NCBI GenBank assembly: GCA_038501625.1
Contig: JAZAYU010000005.1
Location: 5,270,001-5,334,000 of the forward strand
Source: Corbicula japonica
Taxonomy: Eukaryota; Mollusca; Bivalvia; Venerida; Cyrenidae
Direction of reading: 5' to 3'
DNA length: 64,000 nt
Both the position numbers and the translations under genes were made by a program. The notes beneath the pieces are model-generated. The model was not told the DNA's origin and did no database searches. It saw only the letters and a program-made list of their open reading frames with translations. Numbering within the stretch: position 1 is the stretch's first letter; every line of letters begins with the position of its first letter. Shown here piece after piece: positions 1-15,700 of the stretch.

Positions 1-592
1 GGGATAATATCTCTGGAATCTCTATATTTTAAAAAATGATACAGATACCATCAATATGTTACTGTCATCTGTCAAAATAATGTAGGGTTTAAAATTATAC
101 GGCAAAGGTTTAAAATTATACAACAAAGCATGTTTTGACCTTGAAACTGAAAGAAGACATGATGGGAGTCTTTGTTGAGTTTCTTAAAAATAGCTTTTCA
201 TTTCAGAATAACTGCAACAAAATATGATCAGCTTTTGGCCTACTAGTATTTTTCTTTTGCTTACATTATCTTCATTATTGTGAATCAAATGTTGGTTTTT
301 ATCCTTTGAGCTGTGGGCTATTTCAATATATCTAACTTTTTCACTAAAGAGACCAATCGACTCTACTTTCTTAGAAAAACTACTTCGAAGTTTTTTCATT
401 AGCATCTTTGAGACTTCCTAATGGAACATATTTTTTCCAATTTCAAACAAATAGTAATTAATGTGTATGCTGTAACTGGTCAAGAAAATGACTAACACAA
501 AGTGTTGTGTATTGTATTGTTTGAAATAGAATATACTTCGCAGTGCATGCTTATATAAACATCATAGAGAAAACACGCCTGTGTTTTTTTAC

Positions 593-598
593 TTTATT
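593..598 (-). promoter_or_regulatory. Probable RARS2 polyadenylation signal
   Basis: AATAAA on the minus strand, about 115 bp downstream of the RARS2 stop codon, at a normal 3'UTR distance. Inferred from position and hexamer only. Confidence 0.45.
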
Positions 599-711
599 AT
601 CTTATTATTATATTCGCACTTGTGAATATTTCAAGACCAATTCACAAATAATACAACACAAGGGTTTTTTTAATGATAACAAGACACTTGCAATATTGTT
701 AACATATTTTA

Positions 712-3700
712 TTACATTTTCTCCAGAGGTTGCAGTCCTAATAAAGACAAGCCGTTTCCCAGGGTGATCTTGCTTGAAAGGAACATCTGTAAGTATGCCT
801 GAAGAAGAAAAATAAATATCCGGTCATTTTGTTTGAAAGAAAGTATCCACAAGCTGACTATACATGTGTATGCCAGTCTAACAAATGGGGTAATGTGGGT
901 TAGATGGAAAGTATGGGGCAAGAAATACAATAAATTGTCAAGTTCACTGCCAGAATGTACATGTATTTGGTTGTATGCAGTTTCAAATAAAAGGCCCACA
1001 AGTAACACAGCACAGTAAAACCCCTCATTATGACCACCCCGAAATTAAGACACGGTTAATAAGACCTCTATTCCGATGTCCCATTTTACAGTTTTGCACT
1101 ATTTTCTAAGACCACACCACATATAAGACCACTTTTTTTCCAGTCCCAATGGTGGTCTTATAGCAGGGTTTCACTGTAATATTTAATAATTTACTGTATA
1201 GGATTAACAAAAAGAAAATGCTGACTAACTGGCATACATTTAAGAATATTTATCCAGGTGTTCTTGTGGTTTCATTAATAAAATTATTTGAAATAAATGT
1301 GGCAATAAATTTATTAAATAGAATATTGAACATGTCTAAGAATTCAGCCTCGCCAAGATAAAGGGTCGCTGTAATACTTTATGTATAACCTAAAGCTTAT
1401 TTTTTTTATTGGCAACACTGTTAAATTGTTAATGCATTTGTGTAAAAATACGAGCAATGTTGCCAGAACATTTTTATCCCTTTATTCCATGGGAAATGAC
1501 TCGAACTCAATGGATTAACAGAGCCAGATTAGTTTGCACATTGCACAGCCATGCTGTCGATCAGGATATACACTTGGCACTTTTAGATTCATTACCGTCA
1601 TTGTTCGAATATAAGCCACACTCATGTATAAGCCGCACTGCCCCCAAACGTGATAGATGGATGAAAATGGCTTAACGAAAAGTATAAGCAGCCAAACCTG
1701 TGTATTAGCCGCACACCCAACTTTTTTCTTCCAAATTCTGGGGAAAAAGTGCGGCTTATATTCAAACAATGACGGTAGGTAATTTCAAACCAAAAAGCTG
1801 AAAGTAGATCCAGATTATTGTACAGAAGAGTAATATGGATCTAGATTGATTGCACACGGGATATAAGCTGTAGCCATTGAGTAAAAGTTTTGACTAGATA
1901 GATGTAGATGTTAAAGGAATTTGAATCTGTATAAAAAAAACAATGTCATCACAAAAGTCTTAAAGAGAAAACAACAAAAGGTTTCTCAATTAACCCTTTC
2001 CTCCATAGACACACCTTTATTGCATGTGTTTAGATCCAGATCGGCTCTCTGATCAGGATCTAAACTGTTCGCATTTTGATCTGGATCTACATTGGTCGCC
2101 CATGCAGTAAAGGTGTGTTATGGAGGGAAGGGTTAAGCAAATTATCTCAAAATGAGGCTTGATTAAGAATGACTTTCTTACCTGCCCAACTTCGACACTG
2201 GCTTGTTTAACATTGCAGGTTCTATAAGCTGCATTCACATGATCACTGAAAAATAAAAATTGAATACTATATTATTTCTTTAGCCTTTCAATCTACTGCA
2301 TACACGGTTTATAAACGTAATTCATATTACCGATTAAGGAAAAAAACACAATTTTTTTTTTATCACAAGGGCAAACTGCAGAACAAGATCAGCTGGCACA
2401 CTGGTCTAGTAAGGATCTACAACATTCACTTTTAAGTCAGAAATAAACAAGGAAATCTAAAAGTGAACAGTATAGTTTCAAATCAGACCGCACTGATTTG
2501 CAGGCTGATCTGGATTTACACTTTATTCTTTGTCAACATTGTTAAAAGTGCACACATATTCTGTAACCTTTCTTTTTATTTAATCAACCATTGCTTTTTT
2601 TCAAATCTGGGTCATTTACCAGATAAGTCATATTTCAGTGCAAAGTTTACAAATAAAGTACCTAGATATATAATATATCAATTCATTACAAACATCACAT
2701 TCACATTAAAATCTTCCCTTCATAAATACACCTTTATTCTGTTGGGGTAAAGAGTAGATCCATATTAGCCCGTTTCCATGGGCATTAAACTGTAGATTCA
2801 TATCAGTGCCGTCTGATCAGAATCTACACCGTTCGCTTTAAGATAAATTACCATCATTGTTAGAATATAAGCTGCACTCATGTATAAGCCGCACTGCCCC
2901 CAAACGTGATAGAAGGATGAAAATGGCTTAACCAAAAGTATAAGCAGCCAAACCTGTGTATTAGCCGCACACCCAACTTTTTTCTTCCAAATTCTGGGGA
3001 AAAAGTGCGGCTTATATTCAAACAATGATGGTAGTTTATTTATGATGCCACAGAAATGTCAGCTGATTTGGAGTCAATGGTTACCGGTAATGTGTTGGAT
3101 TCTGTGTATATGTCCAAATGTGGTAAATTTCAATTATCTGTAGTTGACACAATAAAACAATACTACATCATGCAAGAAAGCTTTGGCCTTGTCAATAATT
3201 GCATGAGCAGGTAGATGATCATATCAAGGAAGATTTTGAGGCCCATTATGATGTGGGTTACAGATTTAAATCTGTTGAAAGATTGTTTATGGAGATCATG
3301 ATAGGATAATAGGATAATTTCAGTAAGGTTTGAAATAAATGTTTATTATATGTCTGGGTCCTAAATTTATTGCATTTACCACTATTTATGAAAAATAATT
3401 GATTATCATTATGCCCCTGAATTATTAATAATAATTATAAATTCCCCTCTTTTAACAACACTTGCAACTTACTTTTATGTAAACAAAGGGAGCTAAATGC
3501 TATGAGCAAAATAGTTTGTCTATTATGAGTTTGTTTCTTTGTATCTGAACAAAGGGAGGTAAATGCTTTTAGAAAATCAGTTTATCTTTTTTAAGTTAAT
3601 TCCCTTTAATTTGGTAAAAAAACAAGTTTGGCCAGAGTTTTTTTGTTTTGAATGCCTGCTTCTTTGTTTATTATTGCTGAAAGAAAAACATCTCATTACT

Positions 3701-6700
3701 GAAATAAGATACTAACCAGAGCTGATCCAAGTATTGCACTACATGATAAGGTTCCAATGAACTGAAAGTTGTGGAAACCACTTCTTCAAATCTGAAATAC
3801 AATAAACAACATTTGTGAAAGGAAGATTCATGATGTAACTAGTGATATTTTTATATGTTATGGCAGTATTTATGGCAAAAAAACTATTATGGTAATAATA
3901 AATCTCAGTTTTTATTCAAGTATATTATTATTAACAATTACCAGTTAAGCCCAGAAACTAATTCAACGATTTGTGGGTTATTAAGGAACGAAGACAGAGC
4001 TCAAACCCCAAGATGATTAAACTGAGAATGGAAACCAGTCTCAAATCTCAAGGATCTAATTGGGTGAAATGGTGACTGGTCACCGTTTCAGCCAATCAGA
4101 TGCTTGAGGTTTGAGACTGGTTTCAAATCTCAGTTTTATAATCTTCAGCACTGTTTACAATCTGAGACGGAGATCTTGTTACATATAAGGGTTATTTAAG
4201 TTCTGAGCCATGGATCTGTCAAAGTAAAAGAGTAAATTAAAATCCGAGTCGGACTTTGATTTAATAAAAGGGGATCCATTTATTTACATTTTTGTAAATC
4301 TGTGAATTGCAAGAGTAGTTGTCATTTAAAGTCTGTGACATGTTTACATTTACCTTGATAAATGGTCTAATAGCTGGACAGCATCAGAATTGGAAGTAAG
4401 ATAATCTTCATAAATTTCCTCCACCATGGCTAGGCCACTTGTTCTTTCAATACTGCAATATGGATAAATCTATTGATTTTTACGGTATATGGTTACCATC
4501 TAGACTGGAAAATGAACACAAATGATACAGTTTTTAGTTGATACAATGTTGTTTTTTGATAAATAAATATAAAAGGAAGACAAACTCCAATATGTCACTG
4601 CGTTTTGAGTTTATTTGACACTTCTTCATGTGAACATAATTACATGTATATCAATATCTGTTATTAACCAAGTTTCTATTCTCATTTAAATTGTTGTTTT
4701 TTTTTTCTCACTAGTAAAATTATGAATGCATCTGGATCACATTTGATGAAATTATTCAAAGATAGCTTTGGAATCATTTCACTCTTTACGTTGTGCCTAG
4801 ATGTTTTACAATTTTTATTTCAGTACCCCTGGTGGCAAGTATAAACAGGCAATTTGAACTGTAATGTGGATGTGAAAATATATCAGTTTTTCTAGAAATC
4901 TCAGAAACAGGCTGAGTGTGGAGTGATTGCTAAAATTTGTTGTTGTTGTTTTGTTTTTTCGTTATGTGATATATAATTTATAGCTCTCTTACACACGAAT
5001 AAATATTGTGAGAGAGAGAGAGAGAGAGAGAGACTTGATGAAAGTAATACATGGACCATACATTTTTATGCAAATTTAGTGTCTTTTACTTAAGTTCATT
5101 GTGGAAAATTCTCTTTTCAATAGATTGTCTTGCTCTTAATTACATATTCTCAGTTGAAAACATCTTACAATATTCACTTACCTACAAAGTCTAGCATGAC
5201 AATACTGCAGTTTTGTACTGTATTGTACCCTGTCCCAGTTGAATTTGTAATTCTTGAGCCGCCGTTGACCTAGATCTTGTGTTATTATGGCACTCTTTCC
5301 GAGTTCTTCTGCAATTCTTTCTATATTGTCAGCACCTTCTACTTTTGTACCTTCATAGACAAAAACATTCCATAAGAACATTATGCTAATAGTGATGTGC
5401 ATTTAAAAAAATGACTGCTTGATCGTTTTATTTTGTGAAATTGATAATATGGCTCACTCATTTATTGAATACCAAGCTTGTGCCTATCTTTCCATTTTAA
5501 TTGTGTGAATTTTCGTATCTACCAATAATAATTAAATACTAGTATGAATTCCAATTTGAATATAACAAATAAGCTATTTATTATTATTCATACTTTAACA
5601 ATAATAAACCCTCTATGCCATATATATGGGTTTCATTGCATGTGTGAACAGTCTAGATCCAGATCGGCATACACATCAGTGTCATCTGATCAGCATACAC
5701 ATCAGTGTCATCAGATCAGCATACACATCAGTGTCATCTGATCTGGACCAACATTGTTTGCTACTTGGTCAGAAATAACCTCATTAATCATTGCATATTG
5801 CAAACAATGTCTATCCTGATTCGATGGCAAGAATGTGCCAGCTGATCTGGATCAACATTGTATTCATCAAATTACAGCCATTTCACTTGGAATAAAGTTT
5901 TTAAAAGTTATAACAGAATCTTACATAACAACTTTAATCAAGCTAGCAAATCCTTCAATTCACATATACCTACTTTCCTTGGATAACATATCTGCTTTGA
6001 TTCTATTTTTAGCCTCATCCAATAGATCTTTCAGGAACACAATATTGCCTTTTCGTGTGCTAATACCTTCAATCCTTCCAAACTTGATGTGTATGTCATC
6101 ATTCAACCTGGTAAATAACAAAAAATACAGAATCAACTACTGGGTATTGTTTCTATAATTGTTGTGTACAGCAGATTATGCTCTTCCTTTATGCAGGCTT
6201 TGAGTATTTATGGAAAGGAAGTATTGGATTGACAGATTGACTCTATCCAGTATGAGAGTACTATGAACAAAGAAATATTAATGCTTCTCTGTAAGGAATA
6301 ATGCTGCATATAACAGAATAAACCTTTCCTGTATACAACAAGTTCTGTAAGGAAGTGCTGTGTATTCTAGAAAAAGACTTTCCTGTAAGGCAGCATTTTG
6401 CATGACAACAAGTCGGCATAAACATTCAGTTATTTTAAAGCTCCAACTTTTCCCAAACAATTGCAGAAATTAAACGTAATGGAATTAAGACAGTTTTAAC
6501 TCTTTAATAAGGTATTGCTTTTTTATCCCATCTATGAAGTCTGCACATTCGGATAAGCCTGAATAGCTGTGCCATTTGATCAGGTCTGAAGGTTATAAAG
6601 CTGAGTTTGGAAACCAGTCGCCATTTCAGCCAATCAGATGCTTGAGATTTGAGACTGGTTTCCATGCTCAGTTTTATAACCTTGGGCACTGGACTTACAC

Positions 6701-9700
6701 TGTTTGCTGTTAGATCCATAAAGTTTTTTTCAGATCAAGAAGCAACCAATGCAGATCAAGATCAGATGACATATTTAATAAAACCTGTATACATTCAGTA
6801 AAGGGTTAAATAATTTATTATTATTTACATCAATTTAAATAAGTTTTGAGAAATAGTATCAGTGCTCAAGAGAACATAATTATGTACCTGTGATTCCAGT
6901 CTGGAAGTCTGGCCATAACAGCTTGCATGTTGGCAAAGTGATCATGTTGGGCATTTTCAACCTTAAATAAAGTTTTTAAACTGATACAAATGATACCATG
7001 AAAATTTCAATTCAAGTTAAAGAGAATAAAAATGGTTTGTAAGTTCTATCTATAGTTCAGATAATGATTTAAAAACATCTTTATTAACTCTTTCATGCAC
7101 ATATATGTCTATATCAGCCAGCACAATCATAAAGCCTGGTCAAGATTTATAATGTTTGTTTCTTGGTCAGAAATAACCAATGAATTTAAAAACAAACAGT
7201 GTAGATCCTGATCAGATGGCATGAATGTGCCAGCTGAACCATATCTGCACCACTTGCTCATGTGATAAAGGCATGTCCATGGAGTAAAGGATTAAACTGA
7301 TAAAGAGATATCATGAAAATTTTCACAGAATTACTATCCACAGCATTGTTGTATGTTTTAGTCACCATATTGAAAACAATCATGAATATCTGCAATCAAG
7401 CTGGCATTTTTCACATTTACACATTTCTGAAATCAACATAGAACTGCCTTTCAGAAATAAATTTCATATTGCTTTGGCCCACATAAGAGTAAATTAAAAT
7501 TGTCCTGTATCTCTTTAACTATCAACCCTTTACTGTATATATGGGTTTCATGAGATGTGAGACCAGTGTAGATCCAGATCAGATGGCACATCTGTTGTAT
7601 CATTGTCAGATATAACATAATGAATCAACAGCAAAACAGTGTAGACTGTCATTCTTGATCAAAAATCACGGATGTGCTGGCTGATCTGGATCTACACTAT
7701 TCACCCATGGGATGACAGCCATATCCCATGGGGTAGAGTTAATATTATACAATTATTTACTTATTAGCTGGGAAATATGCTGTGATATTGACCTAAAAAA
7801 TCGTTATTGACTGAGGCGATAGCGGTCAATATCAACAGCATATTTCCCAGCTAATAAGTAAATAACTGTTTTATTACATGAACTATAAATAGTAATATTA
7901 TATTATATATATATAATAGTTTATTACATGTTCTATAAATAATATAAAAGATGGAAACTTTCGGATTCTTTTTATAGACAGGTCAATATCAGCGAAACCG
8001 GGTCAATATCTAGATTTATTGACTCGGTTATTTTGGAGGTGTGACCAATCGCGTTGCGTCTATTTATAGTTCATGTAATAAAAATCGAATATTACAGAGA
8101 TCTACGACTGATGATGAAAAGTTAAGTGAAAAAGATGTTATTAACAATGATAATGATGATGGGGATGATTTGAAAAAAGATGATGATGATGACTGAGGTG
8201 ATGATGATTTTGATGATGATGATGAAATGTAATTACCACGTAATGGATCTTGTCAAATCTGTATTTCTTGTGTCTGTCTAAAACTGCAGCAATGTCTCTG
8301 AAAGCAAAAGAAGGCTTTGCTACTTCAAAATACATGTAATTTGATACTGTGTTCTGACAACTTAACATATATCATCTATTTAATGGTCATCAACTCTCCA
8401 TATTTGTCAAAGGTTTCATAGAACTGCCGCTTCAATCAAAATATGCTGTATTTTACTTCCAAACTGATTTTGCTGTCAATCAAAATTTTGTCGCTGTGGG
8501 TTAATTCCCTTAGCGGATGTTAAAACAATATCAAAAGGTGTGGCTTAAAGTAAAGCAGCGTGAAGGCGTGATTAAAAATGCATAACGTTCTGTCAGTTAT
8601 ATTTCCCGCACTACTCAACGAAAATGCCAGTAGCCGCACATCGTGTTTGATGTTTTGGTTGCAAGCCAAAATCAAAATAACATCAAAATTTGTAGTATAT
8701 GCAGCACTGATTGAATGTACTGGGAGACTTATTGCTAGTCTTTCCATGCATTCAATTTGCATCTGATAAAGTTGTTACCTGCATTATATCCTTGTAAGAA
8801 ACAACTCACCTTGTTAGGTATAAGGTCGTACCATCACTTTTAAGAAGATTAACTCTTTCTGTTTTGCCATTGTTATTTTCTACCTCCATGTAACTTCTTC
8901 CCTCCCTATAAATACCAACTTAAAATGTAACATATTTATTTTGAAATAGTGTCAGAGTAAACTGTTTATCAATTTAAAACTGTTATTTTTATATCAGTTA
9001 AGAACAGTATGGAGTGTTTGACACACTGGACCATTCTCAGATTTCGTTTGAAACGCAATTGCTTGTGTGACAGTCAATTCATGTATTTGTTTCCTTTTTT
9101 TATTTTGTCAAATTAAATTTAGTTTTTGAAGGTGTAACACTACCATAAAAATATACATGTAATACCATCAGTTTATTATACAAATCCTCACTTGTATAAA
9201 CCCAACATAGACAATACTCTAATTTTTCTAAATCTTTAACATTTTGAAACATTTTCAACCTCTCATCAAAGGCTGACTCTCCAAAAATGCTTATAAATGT
9301 GGGTTTGTACAAATGTTTGTGTATGCTATAAAAAGTACCCTTTTCTCTATGGATACAGCTTTAATTACACGGGTGTCAAGTGTAGACCTATAGCTGCCAG
9401 CACATCTGAGTAGTGTGATGTGAAGCTACACTGTTCACTTTTTGGTGGAAATATTCTAATGAATAAAAAAAGCTACTTAAGTAGATTCAGATCTAACTGC
9501 ATGGATCTGTAAGGCTGATCTTGATCTACACTGGTCCCATATTAGATAATAGAAATGTTGCAAAAAGTCAATGGATACTAACTGGTCAAGTTTGGCAAGT
9601 CCTCTATGTTTAAGGTCCTGAATGAGATTTAACGCCGCTTTTTCATACATAGATTCAGAGTGATATTCTGTGAAGCTGACTCCTAATCGCTGAAAAATAA

Positions 9701-12700
9701 ATGGCAAATATTAGTCCACAAGGCTCATTTTCCTCCTTAATAAAACTTTTATCCCATTAGTCCCTACCAAACTGTCTTAACCATTTCCCATATGAGATCA
9801 GGCTTATAAATTAAGTGTGACCAGACTGTACATTGCTCATCAAGTTATCAGTTCAGATCCAGATTGGACTGTATGGATGTGCATGCTGATCTGGATCTAC
9901 ACCTATTGCACATCGCATTTAAGCTGTATCTATGCAGTTAAGAGTTGAATTATGCAGTTTCCTCAAAATTTGGCATCATATGAATATTTCAATTACCCAT
10001 TTAGAGGAAAAAATCACACTATTTTCATAAAATAAAATAAAGGGAACAAGTCACTTCTAGCAGTGAATAAAAGAAGGTCTAGTATTCTATTATTGTTGTC
10101 ATGATCTTAAGATCTGCAGTATGTAGATGTATAGTTCATTTTTGATAACAAGACAGTCATGTGATATACAAGTACAACTAAATAATGTTTACAGGCAAAA
10201 AGTTTTACAATTTTGATTTTTGCCATGTTTCCTTGATGAGTTTTGATCACTGGAAAAATATATAATTCATCCCTATCTGCCATAAGATCAGGCCTGAAGA
10301 TTATAAAACTGAGATTAGGAACCAGTCTCAAATCTCAAGCATCTGATTGGCTGAAATGGCGACCAGTCGCCATTTCAGTTAAACAGATGCTTGAGATTTG
10401 AGACTGGTTTCCTTTCTCAGCTTTATAACCTTGGGCTTAGTTTTGGTTATACATGCATAAATAGAGTATTATGTGACAGTCTACTTATCCTCAAATCAGT
10501 TATAGTAACATAACTTGATGTAAAATTATCATACATGGGTTTTCTAGACTGATATTAGTGGAAGAACATTGGTTTAGGGGTACAGAGTCCGACTCCTGAT
10601 CAGGAGACTGTGGGTTCGAAACCCACCAGGGATGAGATTCGTCTTCAGTTTCCAAAATCCATATTCGGCGCAAGTACTGGTTAATAACCCAGGAAGCAGT
10701 CATCATGCGTGATTAATAAAGTTGGAAAAACTTGTTTCACAATCAATAAAAAATAAATAATTTTAAACTAATATAAGATAAGAATATTATTTGAGGCACG
10801 TCACTGGAAATGGTACCTTCGGTCATTTTTAGTGATATTTTAGTTCTTACTAAATTTAGATAGAACTTACAACTTAAAATCAGTTTCTTATAACTAAAAT
10901 ATGATTTTGTTACACATTTCGACAATAAAATGGTATTTTTACCGCGAAATCCATAATAAATAATGTCGTCTGCTCAAATTTACGACGTCATTTCAATGAT
11001 TGACTTCAACTGTCCGAAGATACCTTTTCCCATGACGCGCCCCATTTAAAGAAGCACTGTACATGTTACCTTGTATAACTTGGAATACTCTTCTATACTG
11101 ATATCTTTAAATCTTTGCCAAAGTTTCAGTAATGTTTCATCTCCTGTCAATAGAGAAATGCTTTGAATAAAACTATGCTTCCATTTAACCCTTTCTTACA
11201 TAGACACACCTTTATTGCCTGGGCAAACAGTGTAGATCCAGATCAGCTGACACATCCGTGCTGATTGATCAGGATCTGCACTGTTCGCTTTTTGATTCAT
11301 TAGGTTATTTCTGACCAAAATGCCACCAGTGCAGATCCTGATCTGGAGGCAGTGATGTGCCGGCTGATCTGGATCTACACTGGTGCACATGCGTAAAAAA
11401 GCGTATTTATGGAGGAAAGGGTTAAAAAGTAAAGTAAAGCATTCAAAAAGAGACTTTATTTATTTCAATATACATGTACTCTCTGACTATTGGCATTCCT
11501 TTCCTTTCTGGCTCTGTGAAAACATCCCATGAATGTTATTACGTTTAAGAAAATACATTGTACAGGAGAAAATTTCTCAGGGCTTTTCATTGTTATAATA
11601 CTATGCCAGAAACCTGTATAAGGCTTCTTTTCAATCCAAAAATACAGTATTTTTTTCCCAACTGTGGCAGAGACTTATCCCAAAATGCTAGGTAAGATGT
11701 CCAAAAATTGATCAAAATCCTCTGAGGTCAGTTTGAAAACTGCAGTCTGAAAAATAAACTGGTACATATTACTATTATACAATTATTTACTTATTAGCTG
11801 GGAAATATGCTGTGATATTGACTAAAAAATCGTTATTGACCGAGGCGATAGCCGAGGTCAATAACGATTTTTGCGGTCAATATCAACAGCATATTTCCCA
11901 GCTAATAAGTAAATAACTGTTTTATTACATGAACTATAAATAGTTATATATATAATAGTTTATTACATGTATATAAAAGATGGAAACTTTCGGATTCTAT
12001 TTATAGACAGGTCAATATCAGCCAAAGCGGTTCAATATCTAGATTTATTGACTCGGTTATTTTGGGGGTGTGACCAATCACGTTGCTTCTATTTATAGTT
12101 CATGTAATAATCATATTTATTAACACATAAATTTCCCAATTTAGAAGAACAAGGTCTCTTCCCAATTTTCTGATGAAAAGCCATGGAAAACAAGTAATAA
12201 ACTTACCCTGTTCCATTTTTCTGAAAGCCTCTAGACCAGCCTGGAATGTGTCGGCTTTACCACTGGCCTTTTCCTGGGCAACTTCTTGGTTGATTTTCAC
12301 ATACACCTAAAAGTCAACCAGACATACTGTGGTCTAATTGTATTTGTGGGTGTTTTGTTTTCACTTATTTCGGGCTAGGGAAAAAGCGTGAAATAAAACC
12401 CAAATGAAATGAAACTTTTGATTATCTAATGTTATAAAAATAATAAAAGATTTAACTTAGTGTGTGAATTTATTCAGATGTGGAAATAATACATATGCCT
12501 TCAGCGCAAAATTTGATCATTACCAATTTCATTGATAAATCGACAATTTATAAAATTATTTCTAAGATGGTCGATTTGTGAACAGTTTTCAAAAAGTAAG
12601 TCTGATTTTACTCTTAGCCAGAATCCTTTAAGTGTCATTGTCTTTTATGTCTTGATTCAAAAATTTGTTCAGAAATATTTTTAAAAAAAACAGCACCCAG

Positions 12701-15700
12701 ACCACCAAGGTAATTCAGCCTCACAGAAATATTTAAAAACCCTTTACTGTGTCATTTATTACATGTATCTACAATGTAGATCTAGACCAGCCATCACATT
12801 TGTGCCATCTAATCTAGATCTACACTTTTCACTTCTTGGTCAGAAATATCCTTCTGACTCTGAAACTGAACAGTGCAGATCCATATCATTCAGCATGGAT
12901 GAACCAGCTGATCTAGATCTACACTGTTCACCCATGCAATAATATATGTTAATAAATAAGTGATTTGATATTGGCACTGTTATTTGTCCGAGGGCAGTCG
13001 TATTGGCCCGAGGCCGAAGGCCAAGGGCTAATACGACTGACCCGAGGAAAAATAACAGGGTCAATATCAAATCACTTATTTATTGACAATTTTATTAAAT
13101 AACCACAAGTATTTGATCCAAGTCAGAAAATGCTTGATTTTTTGTGAAATCTTCACGTTGTAAATTTATAACACGTTCGGTTTTAGACTCCAACTCAATC
13201 GTTATCAGTAAATAAGAGCAAACCTATTCCTGTTTGCAATCTTTATCACTTTTTCGGCCCTGCCTTATTAGCCAATCAAATTGCCTCAAATGCGGGCTTT
13301 ATATCTATAACACTTTTCGGCCCGGGGCCGACAAAGTGTTAATGATAATGGCCCTGTTATAAAGCAGGCCGTCGTGATATTGAACGTGGCAGATGCTTTT
13401 TAATATGCTAATAATGTATAGTTATTTAATAAAAGTTGTATATAAATATGCTACCAGTCCAATTCATTTTACCTCTAGAAGGTGGTGCAGCGGGTTTTTC
13501 TGTAATTCATCTTCGCTGCCATACTTCTGAAAGCCTACGGCCAGCAGTCCTATTAATCATAATAAATTGTCACTAAGTGTTACGCAGAATAACCAAACTT
13601 AATACGAATTTTTATGTAAGACACAATTTCTACAATATTCAAGATTTTGTTTTCTAACCATTTTTGCAACTAAAGCCCTCTAAAAAGCAGTTACTTATTG
13701 AATGTATACTGGCACTAAGTGTTACGCAGAATAACCAAACTTAATTCGAACTATTATGTAAGACAACATTTATACACTATTCAATGTTTCGTTTTCTAAC
13801 CATCTTTGCAACTAAAGCCCTCTAAAAAGCAGTTACTTATTGAATGTATACTTGTATATTCAGGTACCACTGTGTAAAAATTGGTTAGGGGTATTAAAAT
13901 CTATAAATATCTATATGACGAAATCATGCAAAATGTTGTTCTCTTAAACATTTGACATTATATGTATTTATTTTATTTGGCGTTTTCAACCTGTATTTAT
14001 TTGTATTAAATAATAGCTTAATTTGTTAGCATCAGGGATACAGAAAAAATAATGTTTTATTAATACATGTATTAAAATATATAAAGCCTAACATATATGC
14101 ACAGAATGGAATAAAAGTCATGGTGATCACAGGAAAAGCTAGCCAATTAACCTTTACCTCCATAGATATGACATTAATTACATTGGGTGAACTGTGATGA
14201 TCTAGATCAGAAAGCACTTTCAAGCCATCGGATCAGGATCTACATTTTTGCTTTTAGATTCATTAGGGTTTTTTTCTGGCCAAGAAGCAAAGAGTGTTAA
14301 TCCAAAGTTCCATTTGACCATTGAAACAGGGTTTTGACCCTTTAAATTGCAAAAAAATGCTAATTTTGACCTATGAGAATTTCAGCCAAAGAGCCAAATT
14401 TTATTATGATAATATAAGGTAAAATTGTTTTGACCCCAAGAAAATGGCAGTCGGGCCCATGAATTTCAAGTGAAACCCCTATGATACTGATCAGACTGCA
14501 CGGTGTTACAACTGATCTTGATCTACGCTGTACACCTTTGTGATAAAAGGTGTATCCATGGAGTAAAGCATTAATTAATGAATTTGTAAGGCACGAACAC
14601 TTACCAAACTGTGTGCCCCAGTCACCAAGGTAGTTCAGCCTCACAACTTTCCATCCAAGTTTCTCGTATAAGTTTGCTATGAAATTTCCTAATATTGTTG
14701 ACCGTAGATGACCAACATGAAATGGTTTTGCTATGTTTGGTGAGCTGAAAAAAGGAACAAAAAGGAAATTCTATCATAAATGATGCATGTAAATTCATTT
14801 TTGTAATACCATTTAAATCTTAAAATCAAGCATGATTTTTCATTTTGAACACCTAATAAATGCGCAAGTATAAAACAACAAGACTAAATCCCAGCAAGTT
14901 AGGTCTTACATGGCTTAATCCTTCACTCCCTTTCCATAGGCTGTAAGTGTTGATGTAGTATAGATCCAGATCAGCCAGTAAATCAGTGCCATCTGATCAG
15001 GATGTACAACGTTTGCTGTTTGATTCATTAGGTTATTTCCCACCAAGAAGCAACCAGTGTAGATCAAGATCAGATAGCACCATGCAGGCTGATCTGAATC
15101 TTCACTATTCACCCATGGGATAACAGCCACATCTAATCTGCATCTACACAGTTACACTGTTAGCTTTTCAGTCAGAAATAACACTACATCTAATCTGGAT
15201 CTACACAGTAACACTGTTAGCTTTTCAGGCAGAAATAACAAAATCAATCGAAAAGTGAATAGTGTAAAATGAAATCAAATAGCTAATCTGAATCTTCTCT
15301 GGTCACCCATAGGACAAAAGGTGTATCTATGGTACCCATAGAATAAAAGGTGTATCTATGAAGCCCGTAGGGTAAAAGGTGTATCTATGAAGCCCATAAG
15401 ATAAAAGGTGTATATATGGAGCCCGTAGGGTAAAAGGTGTATCTATGAAGCCCATATGATAAAAGGTGTATCTATGGAGCCCATAGGGTAAAAGGTGTAT
15501 CTATGGAGCCCATAGGATAAAAGGTGTATCTGTGGAGCCCATAGGATAAAAGGTGTATCTATGGAGCCCATAGAATAAAAAGTGTATCTATGAAGCCCAC
15601 AGGATAAAAGGTGTATCTATGGAGCCCTTAGGGTAAAAGGTGTATCTGTGGAGCCCATAGGATAAAAGGTGTATCTATGGAGCCCATAGGATAAAAGGTG

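Noticed and set aside
5835..6158. 107-codon plus-strand ORF
   Set aside because: Shadow of RARS2 exon 5974-6107 on the opposite strand, which carries the STRKGN motif.
10555..10640. tRNA gene
   Set aside because: There is a B box, but no complete cloverleaf or acceptor stem could be drawn, and the sequence continues as a longer repeat. Listed as a possible SINE instead.
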